Shown here: positions 1-13,309 of the stretch, in pieces
Position numbering within the stretch: position 1 is the stretch's first letter
Layout of the letters: each line of letters opens with the position of its first letter
DNA from: Epiperipatus broadwayi
Lineage: Eukaryota > Onychophora > Udeonychophora > Euonychophora > Peripatidae
Direction of reading: 5' to 3'
DNA length: 64,000 nucleotides
NCBI GenBank assembly: GCA_028023455.1
Contig: JAQFVV010012531.1
Span: 2,296,001-2,360,000 of the forward strand
Position numbers and translations under genes: made by a program
Notes under the pieces: model-generated
What the model was told of the DNA's origin: nothing
The model's database searches: none
The model's input: only the letters and a program-made list of their open reading frames with translations

Positions 1-2258
1 TTCGAAATTGTTTTCAAAACGTGAAATAAAACAAAATCAAATAATTTTAAACAAATTTAATTATATACTGTGATTGAGAATAAATAACTGAAAATTTAAA
101 CAATGGCATAGTTAATTTAAACTTTATGACTCCATGTATTATTAAAATAATTGAATAAATAATAGTAAACATATTAATAAAGAGCTTAAGATACTGTGAA
201 ATTTGTCTGCCATGTCTCTCATCTGGTTTTGAGTCTGGGTCAGGTGAAAAATTATTCAGAATTTAAATGAGACTTGTGGTCAACTCAAATCACTTAATAT
301 TGGTCAGTAACAGGTTATTTAGGGTATTGTAGCTATCTGGCAATACAAGGAGGTGAAATTATTCAAACATTTAGTAAACAAAAATTAAAAGTCACGCGAA
401 TAATATCTTCTTTAATAGAGGACCTCAGAGAGGGATTCATCTGCAATGGACTTCTTAAAAGTTTCTTGACCTCTCCCCCCCTCCCCCATTTATTGATATA
501 ACAATTGGAGATAAAAATCCTTTATTAAAGTAATTTATTCAGTGACTCTTGAAAAGAGTTTCAACATTTTAAAACGTAGATTTAAATTTAAAATGACATA
601 GTAGATTATATTAGAGATGCAAGAATCGCAAATTACTATTGTTGATGATCAAAGGTAATCATTTAGTCAGAATATATTACTTAGTTTACAAACCACCCTC
701 CCCTCAAATCAAAATCCAACATTCCAGATAGAAAAGTTAACACATGCACAGTAGTCTTCAACTTTTATTAAATTTCGTTTATATTTATATTCACGTATAA
801 TAATTCGGATAAGATACACCATGACATATTTATATATAAAAAAAGATTTTATAAAGATTTATTAACCCATTTTTATCAAAAAATCTATTAAAAATAATCT
901 TGCACGATCTCCTGAGCAAAAACCACTCGATTATATCGGTTACTAAAAATCTAAAAAAGCAACTTGAATATTTTATTTCATGCCAAGTTATGTGATAAAA
1001 TCACATCTGATTTTTCTTTTTATTTAAAAAAAAAGAAGAAGAAAAGAAATGACACAAATAATGTTCACATTTGAGATGGAAAATATATAAAAGCAACTAA
1101 GTTGAACTGAAACCTCTGATGGAAATCCCCAATGCATAAATGATGATTATACACATCAAAAAATCTTGTCACCCTCCTTCAAACTATATCAATATATCTC
1201 TAAGCAATACTGATATCTACCATTATTAGAGTTTAGGTGAGTACTGAGTAATCAATGAAAACAAGACCTTAACATAAACAATGCATTAATTCTAGACAGA
1301 AAAGACTCTTTTATAAATCCAATAACCATTGGCCATTTATTCTATAATATAGACTACAAAATGGTAGATCTCAAAATGCCAGCAGATGGTTTTTAACTAA
1401 ATCAGAAATGATACAAAATATATTAACAGATATGATAATGCAAGTAAAATGAATTTCACCCCATTGCATAACAGCATCTTAAATGACTACCATTTTGTGA
1501 GACAAGCAAAGTGGTATGAGTAATATTCAATATTTATTTGGAAATAATTCTATTGAGTCTTAAGAGATTTAGCTATGTTAGACTTGAGAGATGAAAGTAT
1601 CTGGTTCAAATATTTATGAGGTTTGATATATCCTGAGTATTAATTATTTAATAAAGGTCAAGCAGTTGAGCTTGCCAAAAGAACTTCTGGATTCTTTATA
1701 AATACAGAAAATTCTCCAAGACTGCATACAGAAACAAAAGCACCAAATAGCATTAGCCATAAACAACTGATTTAAGAACAATGATCTACTATTTATTCTA
1801 CTCCAAAACCATCAACCATAAGCTAAAATAATTAATGCACATTAATCACAACCATATCCCTAGACTAGTTTCTAGTTATTAGTCTTCACCAGTGGGCAGC
1901 AGTATTTACATAGACACACTCAGCTGCACCTTTAATTCTTCCTATACTATCTCAAATAATATGAGATTTATCCACATTAACATTTAGAACCCAATGACTA
2001 TCTAGGCAGAGTATGGATTAGTCAAGATTGAAATGAAAGTGGATTCCTGCTCCTAATACCAATGCTGAACATAAGTTGGGAAAGTGATGCTTTGTTAATA
2101 TTTGCATTGTAAAAAAATTAAAAGTAATCTTTAAATAGCATCACAGAACAGGGGCCTCACCAAATACTCAAAATGTATTATTCAACAGGCTAGTCAATTG
2201 GTAGATAGTTATTATTTGATTCAATATTAATTATATTGTTGTTTTTGCAAATAAAAAT
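1..2258. other. AT-rich DNA without recognised gene
   Basis: I see no coding region here. The sequence is A/T-rich with short homopolymer runs and a short C-rich run near 475-487. Nothing was recognised as an element. Confidence 0.6.
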
Positions 2259-2397
2259 AGTGCTCCATGTGATTTGGAACAGTGGTAGAATGACAAAAAT
2301 TTTGGAGCTCAAGATCCATGAATTACAGCCCAATTTTATCATTTCTGGTACTTGAATTTCTCATGAACATTTGAGCAATAAACTATTTGATTATATA
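2259..2397 (+). repeat. SINE-like interspersed repeat A, copy 1
   Basis: This stretch aligns by eye along about 135 bases with 24,363-24,496, and in reverse with 36,478-36,580. All contain a segment like GAGCTCAAGATCCATGAAT, which resembles a degenerate pol III B box followed by a conserved block. Copies 1 and 2 end in the identical tail AATAAACTATTTGATTAT. Repetition at unlinked sites, the B-box-like core and the fixed 3' tail suggest a SINE. The A box is not convincing and no target duplication was found, so the class is an inference. Confidence 0.55.
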
Positions 2398-3953
2398 TAA
2401 AAAAAAGTACAGTAAAAAATTATAAAGAAATTTATATATATATATAGAATTAATTTATAATACATGCTAGAGCCACAAAAGAACATAAAATGGTTGAGAT
2501 CATCTTAGATCATATTTTCTTAAATACTTTTTTTACCTTAAAAAAATGTGTCTGCTAATTTTGGGTATAATCCAAAAATACATAAATAAATCATGTATAT
2601 GGTTTATTGCTTAGGAGTTCATTAGTAATATAAGTACTGGAAGTAGCAAAGCAAAACTGCAATTTATGGATTTAAGAGTTCAAAAGTCGATCACTCTACA
2701 CTTGCATTAAACCATGCAGAGCTATGATTCAAAATTTAAATCTCATAATTGTGATTCAGAATCTAATCATCATACTTATCCATATTTTTAACTGTCAGTG
2801 AAAGTGTAAATTTGTTCTAGTCCATAATTGTTGCATAAATTTTTTACACAATTTGGGGAATATGATACTTAGAAGAGAAAACTGATATAAATGAAAGATC
2901 TTGTTTCAGACGTCTAATTCCTGCATTTGGAAAAAATATACATACACCAACATTCATGCATATATAATTCTCAATTCACACTTTTAACTAACTAAACTAT
3001 CAAATAATAACATGATTAAAAAATACATTTGCTTCCAAATCAATCATTCAGTCTGCATCCAATTACAATTATTAAATTATTTTTAATGTCAATTTTTAAT
3101 TGGCGTTCATTAAAAAAATATTTGAGTTTAATGTCAGGCCCTATATGATGGTTTATAAAAAGAACAACTCAAACTGTATTAAGTTCATTGCTATATATAT
3201 GTTTCAATCTGTCAAAAGAAAGAAAATATTCAATAATTTTATGCGTACAAAATGAAAAAAAAAAACTTAACACAGGCAAAAAAAGTTCAAGAACTAAAAA
3301 AAAAAAACGGTTTCAATAAAACTTTTTTATTTTAATGAATATCTTTAGAGCAATTTAAAGCAACTCCTTCAGATGTTGACATATTAGATGCTTCATCAGA
3401 GTTGTGTTTAAATTTTCAGACTCTTGAAAAAAGAACCTTCACTTATTTGGTAATTAAAGATGCTTTGAAAAAAAAAAAGAGCTTGCTAAATATATATATA
3501 AGCTGATTACAATTAGTTAATTTCCAAAAGAGAAAACAAACCCATCAGATATTCTTCTCTCTCTACTTTTCAAGCATTCATAGTTTAGACCCTTCTATAT
3601 CATGCATGGGCATTCTTTTTTTGAGCAGTGGATCTCATGACATATTACTCACTATACATTAGCCATAAAAATGTAAAATATGTGAAATTATAATCTTTCC
3701 CCCTTTTTATTGATATCTTCATCTTATATATATACTATAATATGTAATTATAAGTTTCATTTTCTAAACCATTAGTAACATTTGAAGAATAATATATACA
3801 GTTTGATTATTAGCATAAAAATGAACAATACCAAAAAAAAAAAAAAACATTGAACCGAAGACTTAAAATTATATTTAATTATATATATAAGCATATTTAC
3901 AAATGTTATATTTGTCATGAATTGATTTTAAATTACAACATATAGAGTAAATT
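2398..3953. other. AT-rich DNA without recognised gene
   Basis: No gene seen. It holds short (AT)n runs and several poly-A stretches (for example near 3,300 and 3,835). Confidence 0.6.
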
Positions 3954-3962
3954 ATTTAATAT

Positions 3963-4286
3963 CAGACGACTCAAAGAAGTATGGAGAGATGCATGTTAGG
4001 AGTAATTTCCAAGAAGAGATCAAAAACGCTATATATGGGTAAGAGACACTGAAGTAGAGTTAGAATGGACATATTGCTGGAAGAGATGATAATAAATTAG
4101 CAATTGAAATCTTAACTGGATTCCAAAAGATTGTAAAATACCCAGAAAAAGATCACATGTGAGATGAGTAGATGAAATAAAGTGTGCAGGGGTGATATGG
4201 AGAAAAGAGGCCAGAGATCAGAGATGAACTGTACTTGGTGAGACCATCCTGCATTGGATTGATAATGGTTGACAATGATGATGATA
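3963..4286 (+). mobile_element. RTE-type LINE, 5'-truncated 3' fragment
   Basis: This is the extreme 3' end of the RTE-type LINE that lies nearly intact at 39,252-42,105. It matches the region after the RT domain: the MERCML, GHIARRDD-like and RKRPHVRW-like segments can be traced through stops and a deletion of roughly 40-50 bases after about 4,050. It ends in the element's ATGATGATGAT-type microsatellite tail. It is flanked by the direct repeat ATTTAATAT at 3,954-3,962 and 4,287-4,295, the target duplication of one retrotransposition event. It is dead: no RT, no endonuclease, and in-frame stops. Confidence 0.88.
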
Positions 4287-5117
4287 ATTTAATATTAAAT
4301 ATGCTAAAAAGAAAATGATAAAGGACTGCATGATTTATAGGCTGTAGAAAGTCTATACCTAATTTAGAACAATTAATTTCTCTCTTTTTTATAAAATCTT
4401 CCAGAATATTATTCATAATTTCACATACCAACTTCCATTACCCTATTATCACAATGGTAGCCACTTATTTTCTGCTATAGAACACATCATAAGTTTATGA
4501 AGGAAAGTTTTAGTGGAAGTAATTATAATAATGCATAAAATATGCAAATATATTATTCTCAAACAAATTTTCTTATTTTATATAATAATATTTGACAATG
4601 TTAAAATATTTATGAAATGCAGTGTAATGATGTTTTCATTATGTGTCTTAAATTCACTCTCTTGCAGTTATGGCAACATGTATACTGGTTTTTCTTTCAT
4701 GTGGTAGTAAAAACTGACACTAAAATATATTATAACGATCGAAATGCAAGTGAAGATCGAATCTAACCGCAAACACAATATCTGCTCTACAAGGGCGCCA
4801 TCTAGGCATTTGAGCCTAGAAAAATTTATAGAGTAGGCAGATACGCGCTGTTAAGATTCCACTTTATTTAAATATTCAGATCGTTAGCCCAAGTCACTAG
4901 CTCAGTGGAGCAGCAGAGATAATAAAATATAAATTTTATATCTTAAATATAAAAGAATAAAAGCCACTGCCAGAAATTAACACATAAAAATATTTATTTA
5001 CGCACATATAAAATAATATTTAAATTTTGAGGAATAAATTTAACTTTTATATTTTTATATTGACCTTTAATTCTAAATTTAAGTAGATTGCAAATAATGA
5101 GTTTACTATTTATTTAG

Positions 5118-5378
5118 CTAGTCAAGTATGAATAGACTACATAGATCTGCATTTGAAAAGAAAATATTCTTCCCTGATTTAACCTTAGGCAACAAATTTC
5201 GCAACCAAATTGGCGCCAATCCATCTGATACATTCATGTATTCAATGTAGCATGATACGACAACACAAAATACTATATTGTCAGGAATGTACATCTGAAC
5301 AATAAGTAGAAATAGAGAAGACATTGACTCTCCACCAACAGGAATGTGACATCTGTTGGCAAGTAGAACAATAAACAA
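5118..5378 (-). CDS. Unidentified ORF, two hydrophobic segments
   Basis: An 86-residue frame that I do not recognise. It has two hydrophobic stretches (about residues 2-8 and 21-46, including LFLLIVQMYI and NIVFCVVVSCYIEY) and a basic-to-acidic C-terminus ending FILD. The frame stays open a few codons upstream of the first Met. It may be a membrane-protein exon, a decayed transposon frame, or chance. Its main support is that its G/C content and codon usage look less like the surrounding DNA. No splice sites were established. Confidence 0.2.
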   Translation of the reverse strand: MFIVLLANRCHIPVGGESMSSLFLLIVQMYIPDNIVFCVVVSCYIEYMNVSDGLAPIWLRNLLPKVKSGKNIFFSNADLCSLFILD

Positions 5379-6181
5379 AAAACTCCATAGGAATGGACTG
5401 CGGTCTTCTGCCGACTTACAAACCCATCCATAGGCAAACAGAGGGTGTGTGGCGTATATCTATAATCCTGCCCGTAGCGGACCTCATACTACATCTACTA
5501 ATTACACAAATATATCCAATCCATTGAACCAATTCAACTATGAAATGAATAACCTAAGATTACCCTCCCTTAATACAACTTTACAAAACTATATAGCCAT
5601 TCACGCCTGACTTAATTTTAACATTTAAATACGTTCGCACAGATTTGTTTAAAAATGTTGGGTATAGATTGATTACATAGATTCCACGGTCAAAAACATT
5701 TCAAAATAAAAATAAACGATCAAAATACAAAATTATTGATACCGACAATCGCAGAGGGAAACTTATAAGTAACCCAATAGTATTCACCATAAGATACTTG
5801 CGTTGTCACCAATAACTTAAAAGACATCCGAATAAATACATTTTAGATACTCACCGTAAGGTATCATTATTTATCGAATGTCTATATATTTTGATCAAAT
5901 ATGAAAACCAAAATATAATTAACCGCAAACGAATCCATGCAAGCGTCTATAAACAACTTAAATTTTATACATTTAAATAATCTTTACAATAAGAAAAAAA
6001 AAATGGAAATGATGTTTATCAATCGGAAAACATATAAAATTAAACATTATTAATTTGATTTAAAAACTTACAAAAGTCAGATAAAAGTCTGTTTTAACAT
6101 TTCAGTTGGCTTGTTTATCAATTTGTAAAACTTGACGAAAGTTCTTAATTGATTTTAACAATTGTTCATTTCATATAGCTT

Positions 6182-6236
6182 ATGGTAGAAGAGTCCAGGC
6201 CTCTGCTTTCAATTCCTGCGACGCCTCCGTTGGAAG
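6182..6236 (+). CDS. Candidate first (or internal) coding exon
   Basis: An ATG at 6,182 opens 18 codons beginning MVEESRPLLSIPATPPLE, followed at 6,237 by GTAATG, a plausible splice donor. The segment ESRPLL fits the acidic dileucine pattern ExxxLL, which in many membrane proteins directs sorting to lysosomes. The sequence just before it (TTTCATATAG) could instead be a splice acceptor, which would make this an internal exon. The Kozak context is weak (C at -3, G at +4). GC content is much higher than the flanks. No downstream exon was linked, so this stays tentative. Confidence 0.25.
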
Positions 6237-6300
6237 GTAATGTTATGGGGATGGCAATAGCTGGTTCAAGGTATCACAGTCTTTTCATTTTTTTTTTTAT

Positions 6301-6334
6301 AGAGAGTGTGGTATGTGCGTCATACCACATCTCT
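6301..6334. repeat. Strong short hairpin
   Basis: Two arms, AGAGAGTGTGGTATG and CATACCACATCTCT, pair over 14 positions with one bulge around a 5-base loop. The stem is GC-richer than its surroundings. It could be a palindromic scrap of a MITE or a structured RNA; the sequence alone does not decide. Confidence 0.5.
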
Positions 6335-6480
6335 CAAACACACAACGTTGGAACTGCCCGAAAAAACTGTATTTCCCTTTTTATATTATCCACACGGATT
6401 CAATTAACAAAACGTCACTAATCCATCACTTTCGTTAGGGTCCGAGCCAAGGCTTAGTGCTTCCATTGGTCAAGCTAAAA

Positions 6481-9400
6481 TCTCTTTCTTCTCTTATCTA
6501 ACTTTTCATCTGACTTTTTAATTACACAGCTTTTAGATAATTAATAAACAATCATTTCCATTTACAGATTACAGGAATTAATTAATACCTGTTTTTATTT
6601 TAACTTACGTTATTTTTTTTATTAAAATATTTTTATATTTCAATCTTGTATTTTTTTATTTAAAAAAATACGTTCAAATACTTTTTTTTTTTTGTTTATG
6701 AAAAAAATATTTTTAAAGTTTAGCATCTGTGCGAATATATACGTTTAACAATATTTTAATTTTAGCGTTTAGTTTTTTACTTTTATTTGCGAACTTTTAT
6801 TAAGTTTTTATTTTAAATTAATGTAACGACATATTTATATATCGTTACAATATACTGATTTATTAATTTTAAAAAATTTCAAGATGTCAGTATTATACAG
6901 AGAATCTAATACAAAGATGCCAAAAATGTTGCTGATTGGTAGTTTATTTGTTCTCAAAAGTCACTGCACTTGTGACAAGATTGCATTTGTTCAAAACTCA
7001 AAAATAAAAATCATGTATTTTCTATAATGTTTATATATTTATGATTATTTTTACAAAATATTTGTTGATGAAAATATTTGTTTATAAAAGAATTCAAGTC
7101 AAGAGAAATTTAATAATGTAAAGTATAAAGTTGTGACTGGATCAAAAAGGAGAGCCTCTAGGACTATTTGAGCTGGGGTTTTTTTTTTTGTCATTTTTAA
7201 TACATGGAATTTTAAATTTTAAAATATAATTCCAATGTTTTATAACAAAAATTTGTTCTGATTTTAGAAATGAAGTTGATACAAATTTTATTTCATTCCA
7301 AATACATTTTTATCAGCAAACACAAAATAAATTGTTCTGATTACATATTTCAGTTTATTAGTTTTTAACTTACATTTCTAAAAAGAGAATTTTAAAATTA
7401 AGAAATTCGATCAAGAATTAAAATTTAATCAAAATGAAAAGTAAAAAATGTAACTCAAATGGCACTACAGATTATCAAAATATGTGTTAGCAAAAGGGTT
7501 AAAAATTAATACTAATCACCTTAGGGTTATTTTTACATTTATTTTGCAGATAAATGGATTTATAAAAAATATGACAATTTTATGCATTTTATAAACTTAT
7601 TTTAAAAAATTGAAATGTGTTAAAAATTATTTCTAATGTTTACATAATAAAATAGAAAATAACACTTTTGAAAAAAATGTTTTATAAAAACATAACTGTT
7701 AAAAGAATTTTGGTTATGTTAAGCAATTGTAGGCAAATGCAAAATTGTTGATGAATGTCATGGTGGTTACAGGCATATATATGGTGAACACTTCAATATT
7801 GATAACCTCATCCTTCTCTTTTCATCCATATTTTTATATCAAAAGCAGCTGCCCATATAAACATTTTAAACCTATTATATTAAAATCTGATTAACTTTAA
7901 AAAAATATTTATTGTTTATATTTAACATTCATTATTTTAATAATATATTAAATTCTTTTTAAAAAATTCCATACTCTCTTGACAAATTTGTATCAGTTAC
8001 TAAGCAACTTGAAATGGCATTTGAATATCCTATATACTGATATTCGTTTTATAATTTAATGTTGTATGATTACAAAAAAAAAAAACAGTAATGAATCTAT
8101 ATTTTAGTTTTCATTTTTGTTCCTAGATGTCTGGAGTTATCAACAAAAAAATCTATACTACAAAAGTCAAATTGCAGAACTCAAATTATACAAAATAGCA
8201 ATGCTTGTTTATATTATTATTTCTAAAGATAATTTTACTTAAAGATTATTTTAAAAGTTGTTTTCAGTTAATAAATATAAAATGTTTTGTTTTTATAATA
8301 TCATGTCTTCAAAAGGATTTAAACTTGTCATGTAAAACAAAAAAAAAGTTACATTATCATAGTTAATGTGGGAAAAAAAACATTTTTTTATTACTTTAAA
8401 TAAATGTCTCAATATTTTTTCATTAGCTATGTATAAAAGTAATTTTAATAATAATTTTTCTAAAAACTAATTTTTCCACAAACTCTTATTAAACAGAAGA
8501 CCACATATGTGAATAATAAAAATTTCAAAATTAGTCTTAATTTAGAGATATTTTTTTCTTATGATTATGAGCAAAATAAGCATATCAGACGTTGATCATT
8601 TTATTTGACATCTTGCAATAAGTTTCTTTAAATGTCTTTTACCAACTTTTCTACTAGAAGAAATTTAACATTTTTGCCTAATTGCAGTGCATCCATTATA
8701 TTGTATTGCTAGCCATGTTTTCAATGAAAACAATATTGTATCTTTTTGGATTGTCTTTAAGATAATCTTTATATATAAATGAAGTCTATCTCCTATGATT
8801 CTCAAAAACATAATATTATGGAGTATTGATGGCACTGCAGTCAATTTTGGCTGTTCTTCCCACAGTTCTTACAACTATCTATAATGCTATTTTTACAGTT
8901 ATACACTTATCTGATAGTGGAAATTTGAACTAAAGTAAAAATCAATTTATAGTTTTAAAAAATCTGAAGATATTTTAATAATTATAAATGCAATTTTAAA
9001 TCTTAGAACAGAATTTCATGGTTTTATAATAAACTTAACAATAATTTCTTTAGGTTTTAGAAATGAAGTTCAATTAACTAAGATTTTAATTTTTTTTTTT
9101 TTATCGGCATTGTAGTGATCATTTAAAATGAAAAAAATTGTTTTCCTTTCATTATTTCAATTCTTTTTTGAAGGAAATTGTTAGTTTATAAAATTATGCT
9201 ATTAATAAATCAAGTACAATTTATTGATTCATAATACAAAATATTGAACTACAACTCAAATTGCCAATAGGGAATGATGAAAAAAAATATTGAAAGATGA
9301 AAGGATTAAAAATTCTTATTATTCGTTTCATGTAACCAATCCAATAAAAATGTGCTTTTATTACAATTGATTCAATAACAATGCATCCATCTATCTAAAA

Positions 9401-10259
9401 GATATATAGATTGGTGATTATTATTTACCATTGTACTTTTAGGATCTTACAGTTGAATGCAGCACCAACTGGGAATATAAAGACCACATTGCAATACTGA
9501 ATAAAATTTTTATATTAAAATTTAAACAAAAAACTATTAATGTTTTTTAAACATTAATAAGTGAGCTGTATATGACTAACACATTATATGACATATTTAA
9601 ATTGATATTCTAATTCTAAAAAAAATATACACATAGAGAATCTATGCACTTTCAGGACACAAAGAACTTGCACCACTGACAATCAATATAAATGTTACTT
9701 GAAAAGGATACATCTCAAACATTTTACATCTTCTATGATCTCTTTCAACAAGATTTAATGTGAATAAATAAATTTCATTTGAGTTAATTTCTACACACAA
9801 AAAAAATATTTGCAGTATTTTTTTTTTTTATATACTATTTTTAAAAATGGTAAAGAATGAATATCCATTAACTGCATTTTTTTATTATCCCATAGCTGAA
9901 AAAGTGTTGGACATTTTTTTACCAGATATTGGATTGACACTTTTTATGTGTTATGTAACGAGATAGATTTAGACATACATCTATAAATTGAATTTGTCTT
10001 CATTAATCTTTGAGTGACTGACAAAAAATAGCTGAAATAAAGAGCTTAAGAACAGCGATTATTTTTCACACTTGATATGTTTCTTCTTACAGTGCTAGCT
10101 AAATAAAAAAATTTCCAGTGCTTTTATGTTATTTCGATAAGAGTTTGTCTCATTTCCATACAATCAATTTGGAAAAATGAGTTTGCTTAAAGTTATTTAT
10201 TACTGCAGGTACAGCTATTTCATCATAATCTGTATAAAAAATGAAATGCAATCTTATAA
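6481..10259. other. AT-rich DNA without recognised gene
   Basis: Long stretch with no coding signal and no clear element. It contains many T and A runs, and tandem-like A/T words only. Confidence 0.55.
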
Positions 10260-12966
10260 GCACAGTTATTATTGCAAACTTTTAAATATGTAGTTTTCTT
10301 CAGAACTATGATACATTAATAATAAAACATTACAAATAAAATAATATAAAACAAATAAACAATAAGAGCAAACAATGGACTGAATAAAATAAAAGATAAG
10401 TAGAATAAAATATAAAATAAAATACATGATTATAGTGATATAAAAAACAAGTTTTAAAAAGGAGTTAGTTTGTTTTATTTCTATATTCTATATATATATC
10501 CACAAATACTCATTACTTTATATATATTGCATATGTCTCATTTTTAATATCTTCTAACTACTACTGCCTATTGAATATTACATTAATTATAAAACAATAT
10601 AATTTCATTTATGATTTTTTCATATAATTTTTTTATGTAATATTATATTTCTTAAATATTTTCTTTCCATTTATTTTTCAATTGTATATATTATCTACAA
10701 CACTATTTATTCAATTCTCTGTTATTGATAATTATTCTATTATCTTTATTTATTTATTCTGTTAATATAAAACATAATATTAAAAATCTTTTCAACTCAA
10801 CTGATTACCTCACTTTCACAAATATCTAAAAAAAAAATTTATTTTAAAAACTTAATTAACTTACATTTTAGCTTTTTCCATTATACATTATTTAAACTGT
10901 AATAGTAATAATCAGCCATTAAGCTAATGCACATGCACTTTGTGGATTTTTAACTGTAAATGAATACTCTCTTCCAAAACAAGATAAAGTGTTTGTGAAA
11001 AGATAGAATGAATCCATCTATCCTTTCAACCCAAACACTTATGTATGGGTAAATCTTAAGCATTTGGAAATGAGAGCATGAAGATGTTAAGCAATAACTT
11101 TAAATTACTTTTACTATGCCTGAATGAATGATGCTTGTGAAATTTTCTAGAATTTACTATGGTCATTCTTATTTGAAATTAAACATATGTAAATGAGATA
11201 TTTATTTTATATAGCGCTAAGTTTTTATAAACTGTAAGATTTGTCCATATATAAACATTTGCTTTGAAAGGATAGATGGATTCATTCTATCTTTTCACAA
11301 AAACTTTATTTTGTGTTTGGATGTGAGAGTATTCATTTATAGTTAAAAATCCACAAAGCGCATATGCATTAGCTTAATGGCTGATTATTATTATTACAAT
11401 TTATAAAAACATAGCGCTAAATAAAATAAATATCTCATTTACATATTATTTAAACTACCAATTTTACCTTTGTCTTAGCACTTCTTTTTTATATGCTTTG
11501 ACTTAGTCCATATCATTTATAATTCTTTCATCATTATTAATTTTTATCTTTTACTTATAAAAATCATATTCTATATTTTGCTATATTTTTTATATCCCTA
11601 GTTTATTTCAAAATTAGTAATTTTTTGTATACATATATTTTGTTTTCTATTTTCATAAAAACAAGTTTATATTACAATTTTTTGTTATATTCCCCTTTTG
11701 AAACAATTTTTTTTTATAATAATGTTATTTTCATTCCAGAGTTTTAGATTTTTTTATTAATATTGCTACTTTTGTTTATCTTTAATAGTATGTAACATCA
11801 TTTTTATAGAATTTTCTGTGTTTGCATCCTGTTTCCTTCATATATATATATTGGTAATTTATCATTTAACATGCTATTTAAATATTGTTTTAAATATTAA
11901 AAAAAGAACAAAAAAAAAAAAGCAATATAATAAAAAATAAAATTTAAAGTGACATTATTGTAATAAAATTATTTAAAATGAAAAATATTTTAAAAAATAT
12001 ATATAAATTTGCTTCTATGAAAATAGAAAATAAAAAAAAAATATATCGGATTTTTATATTAAAAAATATTAATTATGAGATAAAAGAACTTTGGGATAAT
12101 ATTAAGATAAAAATACAATAACAAAATATAGAATATGATTTTATAAAAATATATAATAATGCAGCAGTTAGTAACAGATAAAAATTAATAAAGACAAAAG
12201 AATAATTTATGATATAAATTAAATCAAAGCATATCATATATATATAAAGTGTTTAGGAAATTAAAAATTAGTTTAAATAATATATAACAGAGGGCTAAAA
12301 TATAAAATAATTGAATTTTCAAAATAAAATGTTTTTTTTTTTAGATGTTTTTAAAAGTGAAGTAATCAGTTGAGATAAATTTAAAAGATTTTTAATATTA
12401 TAATTTATAATAGTATAGTAAGTAATATTTACTAAGGCAACAAATCTAAAGCATGTGCAGTTGAAAATGCAAAGGTAGGGACCTCTACAGGTCTTAACCA
12501 CAAGCTTACACATTGGAAGAAATATAATAGATTAATTATCAATAATAGAGAATTAAATAAATAGCATGGTAGATATATGAAATTCAAAATAAATAGAACA
12601 TATTTAAAAAATAGAACAATAATATATAAAAAGTAATATATTAAAAAGTCATAAAAAATGTTGTCAATTTGAAATTATAATATTGTTTTATAATTAATAT
12701 AATTTACAATAAACAGGAGATGCTAAAAATGATAAGATATCTAATACACATAAATTAATATGTATATATTAATTAATCCTATTGCTTTTTATTTATATTT
12801 TGTTTTGTATTTTATTCATTCCATTATTTTATCTTATTATTTATTTGTTACATATTATTTTATTTATACTGCTTTTTTATTAATATATTATAGCTTTGAA
12901 AAAGATTATAGGAAAACCCAAACTTCCATTTATATATAAAAGTTTACAGTAGTATTGAAAGCAAGA
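10260..12966. repeat. ~2.7-kb imperfect palindrome (inverted repeat)
   Basis: The left arm (about 10,260-11,775) and right arm (about 11,918-12,966) are reverse complements along most of their length, with a ~140-base spacer. Anchors include 11,540-11,580 against 12,120-12,150, 10,785-10,830 against 12,350-12,395, 10,565-10,600 against 12,665-12,705 and 10,370-10,320 against 12,820-12,900. The left arm is interrupted by a ~547-base insertion (10,899-11,445) and the right by ~80 bases near 12,425-12,515. Identity looks like 75-80%. It is either one large foldback element or two copies of an unknown repeat head to head. Confidence 0.75.
10899..11445. mobile_element. Insertion in the palindrome's left arm, with internal inverted repeats
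   Basis: This segment has no counterpart in the right arm of the surrounding palindrome and is flanked by the same 11 bases, TTATTTAAACT, at 10,888-10,898 and 11,446-11,456, as expected of a target duplication. Inside, ~130 bases at 10,905-11,035 are the reverse complement of 11,262-11,397, and a second block at about 11,185-11,245 is the reverse complement of 11,398-11,445. The order is A, spacer, B, A', B'. No ORF is present. It is a non-autonomous element of unknown class. Confidence 0.65.
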
Positions 12967-13309
12967 AGTATAATTATATAGTACTTATATATTATTCCTG
13001 AAATGAAGGAAAGATGGTATCCTTTTTCATATTCTTGATAAATGTCTAATCTTGCGATCCTGTCAAATAAACCCTGTGATCTCATCCAATACCATGATAA
13101 AATTACACTTTCACTTAATGTCCAGATTTTGTTTGGACAAGTTCTTCTCGGAGTGTTTTTTTACTTCAGTGCTGATTTATTTTTTTCAATTTTCTGATAA
13201 TACTACAATTTTTTTTTAAACAGTACAAAATGATGAACATTTGCAGTTTACCCGCTATTGAGATCAATGTGGCCGAGTACATTAACACTTCAGACAAGCA
13301 ATAGCATTA
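12967..13309. other. AT-rich DNA without recognised gene
   Basis: No gene or repeat identified. It may hold the decayed upstream part of the Merlin transposon that follows. Confidence 0.5.

Larger units (their letters stand above)
4740..6480. other. Less AT-rich island with CG dinucleotides
   Basis: Compared with its flanks this stretch has visibly more G/C and more CG pairs, for example around 4,785-4,870, 5,205-5,215, 5,390-5,480 and 6,190-6,260. It contains an ORF on the minus strand, an exon-like stretch at 6,182-6,236, a hairpin at 6,301-6,334 and an inverted CCAAT motif (CCATTGGTC) near 6,463. This mix could mark the 5' end of a host gene or an old mobile element. No decisive evidence separates the two. 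Confidence 0.35.

Noticed and set aside
4153-4431. 92-codon minus frame
   Set aside because: Antisense to the RTE fragment at 3,963-4,286.
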